From Microbulbifer sp. HZ11 (GTDB lineage: Bacteria > Pseudomonadota > Gammaproteobacteria > Pseudomonadales > Cellvibrionaceae), in NCBI RefSeq assembly GCF_000708675.1, contig NZ_JELR01000001.1:1116001-1180000 (forward strand): a stretch of DNA of 64,000 bases. The letters are read 5' to 3'. The position numbers were made by a program, and so were the translations under genes. The notes beneath the pieces were generated by a model. It was not told where the DNA came from. It ran no database searches and saw nothing but the letters and a program-made list of their open reading frames with translations. Positions within the stretch are counted from its first letter, which is position 1; each line of letters starts with the position of its first letter. Positions 44,320 through 52,750 of this stretch are shown in pieces.

Positions 44320-45885
44320 TCAGGCGCGCACCATGGCCGCTTCGATTTCTTCGATGGATTTGTTTTTGGTTTCCGGCAGCAGGCGGAACAGCAAAGCAAG
44401 GCTCACGCTGATACAGGCGGCGTAGAACAGGAAGATTTCCGTCGCGCCCATATTGTTCAATTGCCAGGGGAAAAACTGCTGCACGAAGTAGCTGACGGTA
44501 CTCACAATCAGTGCAAAGAATGGAATCGCCACACCGCGAACATGAGTGGGGAAAATTTCCGAGAAGAGCACCCACATCACCGGCCCGATGGACAGGTTAA
44601 ACGCGGCGATAAAACACATGATGCCCATTAATACCAACTTGGCGTCGATCTGAATAGCCTGCTGGATCAGCGCACCCTCATTGGCCCGCGCGGTCGCTTC
44701 GCCGAGCGTCTGATACATGGCCTGTTTGAAGGCCACATCGCTCTCAAAAGCAGTACCCACCAGGGCCTGCAAGCCTGACACATCAATATTCGCATCCGCC
44801 AGCGCCTGCAGCGAAGCCGCGCTCAACTCATAGCTGGCCTGACTGAACGCCCAGCTGCACAGAAACAGACTGACACCGCCCCACGCAAGGCCGAACAGCA
44901 CCAGCGGGCGGCGCCCAAGACGATCAATCAGCAGCAGCGCCAGAATCGTAAACATCACGCTCACTACGCCGACGATCACCGCCTGCATAAAGGCGGCATT
45001 GGTGCCGATACCCACCTGCTCAAAAACGGTGGGTGCGTAGAACATGATGGCGTTGATACCAGTAATCGGCTGAGCGATGGCGATCACCAGGCCAACCCAG
45101 AAGGCGGTGCGCAGGCGCGGCTTGAAAATCTCCGCCACCTGCTGGCGGAAGCTGCCGGTGGGTGCGGCCGCAGCACTCTCCTGAATTTCCTGAATCTGCG
45201 GTTCGATATGTCCAGCGGGGATCAATTTGCCCATCACGGCGCGAGCCTCATCCAGGCGCCCTTTCAGCACCAGCCAGCGCGGGCTCTCGGGAATAGCCAG
45301 CAACATCAACAGCCAGATCAGCGCTGGGATCACCTCCACTCCAAGCATCCAACGCCAGGTGTACTGATCGATCCCAAGCGCGCTTACCCAGGCGGCGTCC
45401 GCGTTGGACGCCTGCAGAATCAGGTAGTTGGCAAAGTACGCCGCCGACAGCCCCACTACGGTCGTGATCTGGTTCATGGAGACCAACTTGCCGCGCATAT
45501 TGGCCGGGGCGATCTCGCCGATATACATGGAGGCGAGAGACAGGGAGGTAAATGCAAGGCCACCGAGGAAGCGTGCCGCCACCAGCATTTCAAAATTGGG
45601 GGCGAGCACCGAGCCAATGGCAGAAAGAAGATAAAGAGCGGCGATAATCAGCAGCGCCGATTTACGGCCCCAGGCGTCACAAATGCGCCCGGTGACCATC
45701 AAGGCAAAAATCACCCCGAAACCGGGCGCACTGACCACGGTCCCAACCTGCAAGTCGGACAGGGTAAATTCGGCCGTAATAAAGCGTACGGTGCCGGAGA
45801 TCAGCGCCGCATCCAGTCCAAAGATGAACCCGCCAAATGCCACGATCGCGGCAAATTTGAAGGCGGTCAATTGGAATCCTCTCAT
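44320..45885 (-). CDS. Sugar-porter family MFS transporter
   Basis: A 521-residue, 12-helix sugar/H+ symporter of the XylE/GalP type. The family signatures GRICDAWGRKSALL, PESPRWLVLKGR, QPITGINAIMFYAPTVF, IDRLGRRPL and the terminal PETKNKSIEEIE are all present. A large loop between helices 9 and 10 (about residues 355-420) contains inserted sequence found in marine members. The start at 45885 has AGAGGG upstream, and the frame's earlier extension to 46017 is rejected. As first gene of the operon it would import galactose and perhaps anhydrogalactose. Confidence 0.92.
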   Translation of the reverse strand: MRGFQLTAFKFAAIVAFGGFIFGLDAALISGTVRFITAEFTLSDLQVGTVVSAPGFGVIFALMVTGRICDAWGRKSALLIIAALYLLSAIGSVLAPNFEMLVAARFLGGLAFTSLSLASMYIGEIAPANMRGKLVSMNQITTVVGLSAAYFANYLILQASNADAAWVSALGIDQYTWRWMLGVEVIPALIWLLMLLAIPESPRWLVLKGRLDEARAVMGKLIPAGHIEPQIQEIQESAAAAPTGSFRQQVAEIFKPRLRTAFWVGLVIAIAQPITGINAIMFYAPTVFEQVGIGTNAAFMQAVIVGVVSVMFTILALLLIDRLGRRPLVLFGLAWGGVSLFLCSWAFSQASYELSAASLQALADANIDVSGLQALVGTAFESDVAFKQAMYQTLGEATARANEGALIQQAIQIDAKLVLMGIMCFIAAFNLSIGPVMWVLFSEIFPTHVRGVAIPFFALIVSTVSYFVQQFFPWQLNNMGATEIFLFYAACISVSLALLFRLLPETKNKSIEEIEAAMVRA

Positions 45886-46024
45886 CGGATAACCCTCTTT
45901 ATTGTTATGGGTACTCCGACCGCTGATACCTGCCACCCTCTTCAGGGCGTTAGCGTCAAGTATCTTCTGGTTGCACGGTCGGCCACCACTTGATGTTGGC
46001 CCATCATACAACCCCAATCCATTT

Positions 46025-46035
46025 TTGTTAACAAT
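46025..46035. promoter_or_regulatory. Operator-like palindrome TTGTTAACAA (site 4)
   Basis: The core TTGTTAACAA (46025-46034) lies between the divergent MFS operon and dgoA, about 140 and 130 bases from the two start codons. A TATACT hexamer at 46066-46071 is a candidate -10 for dgoA. Confidence 0.65.
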
Positions 46036-46165
46036 TAACTATATACAAATATTCCTGAATCCCTTTATACTGCATCCATCCTGTCCCGTCACTGGGAATA
46101 GATCGTTAAAAAAGACCAGCAAGAAAAATCACAGGAACCTAATAGGAAACCAACAGGAAACTACG

Positions 46166-46825
46166 ATGCTGAGCCAGCAGTTCCACCAGGCTCTGGAAGC
46201 CTGCCCTCTTATCGCCATTATCCGCGGCGTTACCCCGGACGAAATCGATATGGTTGCCAATACCCTGCTGGAAGCCGGTGTACGCGCTATCGAGATCCCA
46301 CTGAATTCACCGGTAGAGCCCCTTAAGAGCATCGAGCGGCTGGCCCAGATCATGGACGAATTCGGCGAATCCACCATCTGTGGCGCCGGTACCGTACTCA
46401 CATCGGAACAGGTCCAAAGTGTACAAAATGCAGGCGGAAAGATCATTGTTTCGCCAAATTGCGACCCGGAAATCATTCGGGCCACTATCGACCGGGATCT
46501 GATCTCTGTTCCTGGCTGCCTCACCCCGACCGAAGCCTTCAGCGCACTCAAGGCCGGTGCCCGGGTGTTGAAAATGTTCCCGGTGGCGGACTTCCCGGCC
46601 CAGTACCTGCAATCCCTGGGTGCGGTGGTCCCGAAAGATATCCTCACCCTGGCGGTGGGCGGCATCACCGATACCAATATGGAAGAGTACTGGAAAGCCG
46701 GTGCCCGCGGATTCGGCCTCGGCTCCAATATTTACGCCGCCGGCGACAATGCCAGCCAGATCGCGGACAAAGCGCGGATCATGGTGGACGCGGCCAACCG
46801 CGCCAAAGCACTAGGGAACCTCTGA
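46166..46825 (+). CDS. dgoA: 2-dehydro-3-deoxy-6-phosphogalactonate aldolase
   Basis: A 219-residue class I aldolase splitting KDPGal into pyruvate and glyceraldehyde 3-phosphate. PLIAIIRGVTPDE, AIEIPLNSP (catalytic glutamate), GAGTVL, SVPGCLTPTEAF, the Schiff-base lysine in ARVLKMFP (about residue 135) and LAVGGIT match DgoA; the EIPLNSP block distinguishes it from Eda. The ATG at 46166 has CAGGAAA upstream. The last codons and the TGA stop (after GNL) are supplied by the inserted element at 46815; without it the frame would read ALGA and stop. The catalytic parts are intact. Confidence 0.95.
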   Translation: MLSQQFHQALEACPLIAIIRGVTPDEIDMVANTLLEAGVRAIEIPLNSPVEPLKSIERLAQIMDEFGESTICGAGTVLTSEQVQSVQNAGGKIIVSPNCDPEIIRATIDRDLISVPGCLTPTEAFSALKAGARVLKMFPVADFPAQYLQSLGAVVPKDILTLAVGGITDTNMEEYWKAGARGFGLGSNIYAAGDNASQIADKARIMVDAANRAKALGNL

Positions 46826-47075
46826 TCAAGTCCGTGATGCCTCAGGCTTTCAGAGCGGTTCACAATCAAGGCGTGGCTTCGCAGGAATGTCTAGACCTTT
46901 CAAGAAGTCACAACGCAGAGTGTGGATCGCTCTGAAAGCCCCGCAGGGCGCGACCTGAAGACAGCATCTGCTGCGTTGCAGCTCTTGTAAAGGGCCAGCC
47001 ATTCACTGCAAGCTGCGCCTAACAGCTACTGCCTTCAGGTCACGCTGAGGCATTACGGACTTGATCAGAGGTTCC
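46815..47075. mobile_element. IS5-type MITE flanked by CTAG duplications
   Basis: A 261-bp element with 31-bp terminal inverted repeats (one mismatch) starting GGAACCTCTGATCAAG, similar in pattern to IS5-group ends. It is flanked on both sides by CTAG (46811-46814 and 47076-47079), the usual IS5-group target duplication. Inside are two more inverted-repeat pairs (GCTTTCAGAGCG near 46846 with its complement near 46927; GACCTGAAG near 46950 with CTTCAGGTC near 47033). It has no transposase. It sits exactly on the 3' end of dgoA. Confidence 0.85.
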
Positions 47076-47206
47076 CTAGGCGCCTGAACAATTTCTCTCT
47101 TACACCGGAGACTCTCCCTGTGATGGAATCCGGTGCACCTTGTCAGTTGCGATTGACTCTTCGTGACCTTTGTTCGTGCCGCAACACGAACATTTCTCTC
47201 GCTTCA

Positions 47207-47232
47207 ACGCCCCTTTTCAGGGGCGTTTTTTT
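47207..47232 (+). terminator. Terminator downstream of dgoA, displaced by the MITE
   Basis: Stem ACGCCCC/GGGGCGT with a 6-base loop and a T7 tract on the plus strand. A smaller hairpin GTTCGTG/CACGAAC precedes it (47173-47191). The MITE pushed it 265 bases further from dgoA. Confidence 0.85.
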
Positions 47233-47259
47233 ATCTCTTGTATTTACTCACCACCCCGC

Positions 47260-48114
47260 TCAGAGACCAAGCGACGCACTGACCCGCGCTGCAGATTCCC
47301 GCACTGCCCGCACCAGTTCTTCCCGCTCCAGCTTTTTACCTACTACCGACGTCAGGCTGGATACCGCCAGTGCGGCAATGGTCGCCCCATCCGGCTGCCC
47401 CACCAATGCAGCGCAATCGGTCACGCCATCGGTCAATTCACTGGTCCGGAGTTCAAACCCCTGATCGCGCACCGACAGCAAAGACCGCTCCACCTCCGCA
47501 GCGCCATCCATATCGGGCCCTCTTTTCTGGAGCTCTTTGTCGAGAAGGCCCGCGCGGCGCCCGGCCTCGCAGTTTGCCAGCAGCACCCGTCCGGAAACGG
47601 TCTGCAGCAACGGGAAAAGCGTACCCTCATTGAACGACAGGGAAACCGGCCCGGGGCTCTGCACCTGCAGCACCACCATCAGCTGCCCCTGGTGGATCAC
47701 ACTCAGGTGACAGGATTGGCCCAGACGCGCCGCCAGCGCCTCCATCTCCGGCTGCGCCGCAAAGCGCAATTGCGATACTGGCGACAGGGTACGGGTCAGC
47801 TCCAGCAGCTTGAGAGACACCCGATATTTGCCAGACACTTCATCCCGCAGCAAGTAACCCCGGGACTCCAGGCCAACCAGCACCCGGAAGATCTCACTAT
47901 TGGTGCGCCCGATACCCTGGGCAATATCCGACTGGGACAGCGGCAGCGATTCGGCGGCGAGAAATTCCAGTATTTCCAGCGCCTTGTCCAGCGCGGGCAC
48001 CGCGTATTTATTCGCGCCATTGCCATTCTTCTGGCCGCCGACCTTTTCGCTCACTTTCTCGGGCACCACTTCCCCCTGACCCATCGAGTTTATCGGTTTG
48101 TTATACCCGCGCAT
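47260..48114 (-). CDS. IclR-family transcriptional regulator
   Basis: A 284-residue IclR protein. The winged helix is residues 38-100 (ALDKALEILEFLAAE, LSQSDIAQGIGRTNSEIFRVL), and the IclR effector domain follows (LRFAAQPEMEALAARLGQSCHLSV, GRVLLANCEAGRR). It is divergent from the 48292-54214 operon across a 177-base AT-rich region, so it most likely controls that operon in response to its substrate. The first 37 residues are a disordered extension; an internal start is possible. Confidence 0.9.
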   Translation of the reverse strand: MRGYNKPINSMGQGEVVPEKVSEKVGGQKNGNGANKYAVPALDKALEILEFLAAESLPLSQSDIAQGIGRTNSEIFRVLVGLESRGYLLRDEVSGKYRVSLKLLELTRTLSPVSQLRFAAQPEMEALAARLGQSCHLSVIHQGQLMVVLQVQSPGPVSLSFNEGTLFPLLQTVSGRVLLANCEAGRRAGLLDKELQKRGPDMDGAAEVERSLLSVRDQGFELRTSELTDGVTDCAALVGQPDGATIAALAVSSLTSVVGKKLEREELVRAVRESAARVSASLGL

Positions 48115-48291
48115 TTAAGCACAGGTTGACACCACCAAAAAACGATTTTTATACTTGAATAACAATTTTAAATATAAAAACCCAATCCTGATGAGCCGCC
48201 AACCTGCGGGTGCCCCCAATCCCGGACCAGCACCCGCGCCTCGCACAGCGAGACACTCCAGAGACACTATGGAGAAAATCGAGAGAAAACT
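48115..48291. promoter_or_regulatory. AT-rich divergent control region between iclR and the CoA-transferase operon
   Basis: The segment 48140-48180 is strongly A/T (ATACTTGAATAACAATTTTA) in contrast to the flanks and is the likely site of both promoters and the IclR operator. The TTGAATAACAA there is similar to, but not the same as, the TTGTTAACAA palindrome. Confidence 0.45.
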
Positions 48292-49491
48292 ATGAGCAGC
48301 TCCGACAACGACCAACAGAAGCAAGGCACCCCGAAGCAGCAGACGGCGGAACCCATCGTCCTGCGTGGCATGACCTGGAACCATACCCGTGGCTTTACCC
48401 CCATGGTGGCGGCAGCCCAGCGCTTTGAAGAACTGAACCCCAATGTCACCATCCAGTGGGACAAGCGTTCACTGCAGGCCTTTGCCGACCACCCCATCGA
48501 CGACCTCGCCAGCCGCTACGACCTGCTGGTGATCGATCACCCCTGGACCGGTTTTGCCGCACGGGAAAAGGTCATCCTGCCCCTGGACGAGCACCTGCCC
48601 GCCGCCTTCCTCAAAGACCAGGAAGATAACGCCGTGGGACACTCCCACACCTCCTATCACTACGATGGCCAGCAGTGGGCCCTGGACGCCGCCACCCCGG
48701 TAGCGTCATTGCGCGCGGATCTGCTAGAAAAAAAGGGACTGGAAGAACCCCAAACCTGGGAAGATCTGATGGCACTGGCGGAAAAAGGCCTGGTGGCGGT
48801 GCCCAGTATTCCCCAAGACACCCTGATGAACTTCTACATGCTGTGCTCCGCCATGGGTGAAGATCCCTGTGTGGGCGAAGAAGAAGTGGTGAGCAAAGCG
48901 GTGGGGATCGAAGCCCTGGGCATGCTGAAGGCGCTGTCCGACAACCTGGATCGCCGCTGCTTCGACTGGAACCCCATCAAGGTGTACGAGGCCATGACCC
49001 GCAGTGACGACTTCGCCTACTGCCCCTTCGCCTACGGCTACGCCAATTACGCGCAGCCCGGCTATGCCCGCAAACTGCTGGAATTCCGCGATACCGTGAC
49101 TGCAGGCCCCAAAGGCGAACACCTGAAAACTACCCTGGGCGGCACCGGCCTCGCCATCTCCGCGCACACCAAGCACGCGGAAGTGGCCGCACAATTTGTG
49201 GAGTTTGCCGGTAACCCGGAACTGCAGGCCTCTTTCTATATCCAGTACGGTGGACAGCCAGGGCACCGCAAAGCCTGGACCAGTGAGTCAGCCAATCACC
49301 TGACCAACAACTACTTCACCAACACCCTGCCCACCCTGGACCGCGCCTTCCTGCGTCCACGCTACCATGGGCATATGTTTTTTCAGGACAACTCCGGCGC
49401 GCCCATTCGCAACTACCTGATGCACGGTGGCGACGCCAATACATTGCTCGATCACCTCAACGAGCTGTACGTAAAGTCCCGCCAAAACTGA
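48292..49491 (+). CDS. Extracellular solute-binding-protein-like protein without signal peptide
   Basis: A 399-residue protein with the fold of family 1 ABC sugar-binding proteins (AAAQRFEELNPNVTIQWDKRSLQAF, TPVASLRADLLEKKG, PQTWEDLMALAEKG, TTLGGTGLAISAHTKHAE). The N-terminus is polar and Gln/Thr-rich (SSSDNDQQKQGTPKQQT), with no Sec, Tat or lipobox signal, so it should remain in the cytoplasm. No permease or ATPase gene is nearby. It is the first gene of an operon with two CaiB/BaiF CoA-transferases; I recall similar signal-less proteins beginning with a MTWxHxRG block next to such genes in other proteobacteria. The role is unknown: a ligand-holding subunit or sensor are possibilities. Confidence 0.8.
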   Translation: MSSSDNDQQKQGTPKQQTAEPIVLRGMTWNHTRGFTPMVAAAQRFEELNPNVTIQWDKRSLQAFADHPIDDLASRYDLLVIDHPWTGFAAREKVILPLDEHLPAAFLKDQEDNAVGHSHTSYHYDGQQWALDAATPVASLRADLLEKKGLEEPQTWEDLMALAEKGLVAVPSIPQDTLMNFYMLCSAMGEDPCVGEEEVVSKAVGIEALGMLKALSDNLDRRCFDWNPIKVYEAMTRSDDFAYCPFAYGYANYAQPGYARKLLEFRDTVTAGPKGEHLKTTLGGTGLAISAHTKHAEVAAQFVEFAGNPELQASFYIQYGGQPGHRKAWTSESANHLTNNYFTNTLPTLDRAFLRPRYHGHMFFQDNSGAPIRNYLMHGGDANTLLDHLNELYVKSRQN

Positions 49492-49506
49492 CAACCACTG
49501 AAACCT

Positions 49507-50706
49507 ATGATGCAACCGTTAAAAGGCATAACCGTTCTCGAATTCAGCCAGTACCTGGCAGGCCCCTACGCGGGCCTGCGCCTGGCCGATCTGGGCGCGC
49601 GCGTGATAAAGGTAGAGCGCCCCGGCAGCGGTGACGCCTGCCGCAGGCTCGCCACCAAAGACCTGTGGGTGGATGGCGACAGCCTGCTGTTCCACACCAT
49701 TAACCGCAATAAAGAATCATTTTGTGCGGACCTGAAAAACCCGCACGACCTGAATACGGTACGCGAACTGATCGCGCAGACGGATGTGATGACCCATAAC
49801 TTCCGCCCCGGTGTGATGGAAAAAATTGGCCTCGACTATCCCAGTGTCAAAGCCCTCAATGCGCAGATTATTTACGGAGAAGTCTCCGGTTACGGCAACG
49901 AAGGCCCCTGGGTCCACAAACCCGGGCAGGACTTGCTGGCACAGGCGGTTTCCGGCGTGGGCTGGCTCTCCGGTAATCACAGTGACGGCCCGGTACCCCT
50001 AGGCCTCGCCATTGCTGATATGCTGTGCGGAACGCATCTCGCCCAGGGCATTCTCGCCGCCCTGGTGCGCCGGAAAAAACTCGGCATCGGCGCAAAAGTG
50101 CAGACGAGCCTGCTGGAGTCCATGGTGGATTTTCAGTTCGAAGGTCTCACCACCTACCTGAACAACGGCCGCCAGCTACCCAGCCGTAGCGAGATTGCCA
50201 ATGCCCACGCATTTCTCGGCGCGCCCTACGGTATCTATCAAACCAGCGACCACTGGATTGCCATTTCCATGGGGCCACTCGGGCCGCTGGCCGAAGCACT
50301 GCAGTGCACAGCCCTGAATAAAAGTGACAGTGAAACCTTCAGCCAGCGGGACGCGATTAAAGCCGTACTGGCAGAACACCTGCGCACCCAATCCACCGAC
50401 CATTGGATGACACGCCTGAATGCCGCCGGTATCTGGGCGTCGGAAGTGGTGGATTATGACCAGCTGCTCCACCACCCCGCCTTCAAGGCCGTAGCCATGG
50501 AGCTGCAGGTTTCCCGCCCCGCCTCCTCGGCTGACCACAGCTCATCTGAGAAAAGTACAGTTACCGTAAACACCACCCGTTGCCCACTGCGGATCAACGG
50601 CCAGCGCTTTACCAGTGCTAAAGCCGCCCCACGCCTGGGTGAAGATACCGATCATATTCGCAACAGCTTGCTAGAAAGTTCAAATCAGCGGGAGGCTGCA
50701 CAATGA
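49507..50706 (+). CDS. CaiB/BaiF CoA-transferase family protein (first copy)
   Basis: A 399-residue class III CoA-transferase. [34 protein letters not shown] is the family's N-terminal block (residues 10-43), the acyl-carrying aspartate is in LAIADMLCG (about residue 169), and [18 protein letters not shown] matches the ligand loop. Such enzymes move CoA between carboxylic acids. The C-terminal third has a Ser-rich stretch. It begins 15 bases after the solute-binding-like gene and overlaps the second copy by 4 bases. Confidence 0.9.
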   Translation: MMQPLKGITVLEFSQYLAGPYAGLRLADLGARVIKVERPGSGDACRRLATKDLWVDGDSLLFHTINRNKESFCADLKNPHDLNTVRELIAQTDVMTHNFRPGVMEKIGLDYPSVKALNAQIIYGEVSGYGNEGPWVHKPGQDLLAQAVSGVGWLSGNHSDGPVPLGLAIADMLCGTHLAQGILAALVRRKKLGIGAKVQTSLLESMVDFQFEGLTTYLNNGRQLPSRSEIANAHAFLGAPYGIYQTSDHWIAISMGPLGPLAEALQCTALNKSDSETFSQRDAIKAVLAEHLRTQSTDHWMTRLNAAGIWASEVVDYDQLLHHPAFKAVAMELQVSRPASSADHSSSEKSTVTVNTTRCPLRINGQRFTSAKAAPRLGEDTDHIRNSLLESSNQREAAQ

Positions 50707-51857
50707 GCCAGTTCCAAAAACCGCTCGCCGGTATGCTGGTACTCGACTTCTCCCAGTTTCTGTCCGGTCCTTCTGCGGCTTTGCGCCTGGCGGACCTGGG
50801 TGCACGAGTAATCAAAATCGAGCGCCCGGAGCGCGGCGAAGACGGCCGTAACCTGTACCTTTCCGACTGCGTGCTGGAGGGGGAATCTACCCTGTTCCAC
50901 GCCATCAACCGCGACAAGGAAAGTTACTGTGTCGACCTGAAAGATCCGACCGAGCGCGAAGAGCTCAACACGTTGATCCGCAAAGCGGACATCCTGATCG
51001 CCAATTTCCGTCCCGGCGTCATGCAGCGACTGGAACTCGACTACAACCATGTAAAAGCCATCAACCCACGCATTATTTACGGTGAAATTACCGGCTACGG
51101 CGACACCGGCCCCTGGGCCGAACGTCCCGGACAGGATTTGCTGCTGCAGGCGCTCTCCGGCCTCACCTGGCTGTCCGGCAGCCGCGACGATGGCCCGGTA
51201 GCCATGGGTGTACCGGTTGCAGATATTTTTACCGGCGCGCAGCTGGTGCAGGGCATTCTCGCCGCCGCTTTTGCCCGCGAATTTACTGAAAAAGGCAGCC
51301 TGGTACAGATCAGCATGCTCGAAGCCATGCTGGATTTTCAGTTCGAGCCACTCACCATCGCCTTACAGGACCCGCAACAAACCATCGAGCGCGCCGTCGT
51401 CAATGGCGCCCATGCACTGGTGGCCGGCGCCTACGGTTTCTACCAGACCAACAACGGCTACATCGCGCTCTCCATGGGCCGCGTGGAAGACCTTGCGCGA
51501 CTGCTCGACTGCCCCGCACTACTGCCCTACTGCGACCCGACCCTCGCCTTTACCGAGCGGGATGCCATCAAGCAGATTCTTGCAGATCACCTCCCCTCCC
51601 AGACAACCGCGCACTGGCTCTCGCTACTGGAACCGGCGGATATCTGGTGTGCGGAGGTACTCGACTGGAATCAACTGTTGGCACACGACGGTTTCAAAAC
51701 CCTCGACATGCTGCAATCCCTGCCCATGTCTGGTGGCAGCCGGTTGACCACCAGCCGCTGCCCCATTCGCATCGACGATCAATTCCTGTGGGGAAGCCAT
51801 CCAGCGCCGAAACTGGGACAACACCAGCGCGCCATCAATAACGAAATCAAAAAATGA
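50703..51857 (+). CDS. CaiB/BaiF CoA-transferase family protein (second copy)
   Basis: A 384-residue paralogue of the preceding gene, sharing the same blocks ([39 protein letters not shown]) and a conserved aspartate in VPVADIFTG (about residue 173). The ATGA overlap suggests coupled synthesis, which fits a heterodimer; class III CoA-transferases form interlocked dimers. It could equally be a second enzyme with another specificity. Confidence 0.9.
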   Translation: MSQFQKPLAGMLVLDFSQFLSGPSAALRLADLGARVIKIERPERGEDGRNLYLSDCVLEGESTLFHAINRDKESYCVDLKDPTEREELNTLIRKADILIANFRPGVMQRLELDYNHVKAINPRIIYGEITGYGDTGPWAERPGQDLLLQALSGLTWLSGSRDDGPVAMGVPVADIFTGAQLVQGILAAAFAREFTEKGSLVQISMLEAMLDFQFEPLTIALQDPQQTIERAVVNGAHALVAGAYGFYQTNNGYIALSMGRVEDLARLLDCPALLPYCDPTLAFTERDAIKQILADHLPSQTTAHWLSLLEPADIWCAEVLDWNQLLAHDGFKTLDMLQSLPMSGGSRLTTSRCPIRIDDQFLWGSHPAPKLGQHQRAINNEIKK

Positions 51858-51889
51858 GAGATGAGAAGTGAAAATGAGAGGAACCGGTC

Positions 51890-52684
51890 ATGAATGAGCG
51901 CCATTCGCAATCGAATGTTTCGCTATCAAAGTCTACCCCCGGGGTGGCCCATATTACTTTACAGCTAGCGCCAGCGAATGCCTATCACGAGTCATTCCTG
52001 CGGGAAATCGGCATTGTCATTCGCACCCTGGAACAGGACGACAGCGTACGCGTGGTGGTGATCAACAGCGCGCTGCCGAAATTTTTCTGTGCCGGCGCCG
52101 ATATCAAAGTGTTTGAAAGCAACAGCGTACAGCAAAACCTCGCCCTGGTCGCCGCAGCACGGGAGAACGCCAACGCCATTGAGAACAGCAGCAAGATTTA
52201 TATTGCCGAAGTCGCCGGCCACTGCCTCGGAGGCGGCCTGGAAATTGCCATGGCCTGCGATTTTATTTTCGCGGCAGAAGGCAACTACCGCTTCGGCCTG
52301 CCGGAAATCAAATTGGGGCTGATCCCCGGCAATGGCGGCACCCAGCGTCTGGTCCGCCGGATCGGCCGCCGCGCCGCCATGGAGATCCTGCTTACCGGGG
52401 ACACCTTCGGGCTCGCCCAGGCCCAGGAGCTGGGTTTGCTGGACGGAGTTTACAGCGCGGAATCCCTGGCTGCCGGCACCGCCGAGTTTGCCGAAGAAAT
52501 CGCCCGCGGTCCCGGCCGCGCCATCGCGGCCACCAAGCGTGCACTGCGTGAAGGCAGTTCCCTGCCGCTGGATCGCGGCCTCGCTCTGGAGGCGGAGCTG
52601 GCAGATTCTCTCTATGAAACCGCAGATGCGGTGGAGGGACTGAAAGCCTTCGTTGAAAAACGCGTACCAGTATTTAATCAGTAG
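51890..52684 (+). CDS. Enoyl-CoA hydratase/isomerase family protein
   Basis: A 264-residue crotonase. The oxyanion-hole segment FFCAGADIKVFE and GHCLGGGLEIAMACD, and LPEIKLGLIPGNGGTQRL, contain both glutamates used by true enoyl-CoA hydratases. It probably hydrates the CoA ester formed by the CoA-transferases. GAGAGGAA precedes the ATG at 51890. Confidence 0.92.
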   Translation: MNERHSQSNVSLSKSTPGVAHITLQLAPANAYHESFLREIGIVIRTLEQDDSVRVVVINSALPKFFCAGADIKVFESNSVQQNLALVAAARENANAIENSSKIYIAEVAGHCLGGGLEIAMACDFIFAAEGNYRFGLPEIKLGLIPGNGGTQRLVRRIGRRAAMEILLTGDTFGLAQAQELGLLDGVYSAESLAAGTAEFAEEIARGPGRAIAATKRALREGSSLPLDRGLALEAELADSLYETADAVEGLKAFVEKRVPVFNQ

Positions 52685-52750
52685 CGTCCGACCGGTAGCA
52701 CCAAACCAACAGACTCGACCGAACAACAAACAAAAAATGCGACGGAGAAG

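Noticed and set aside
48153-48163. TTGAATAACAA as a fifth copy of the agarose operator
   Set aside because: It differs from TTGTTAACAA in the centre and is not a full palindrome. It lies in the control region of the IclR operon, so I treat it as unrelated.
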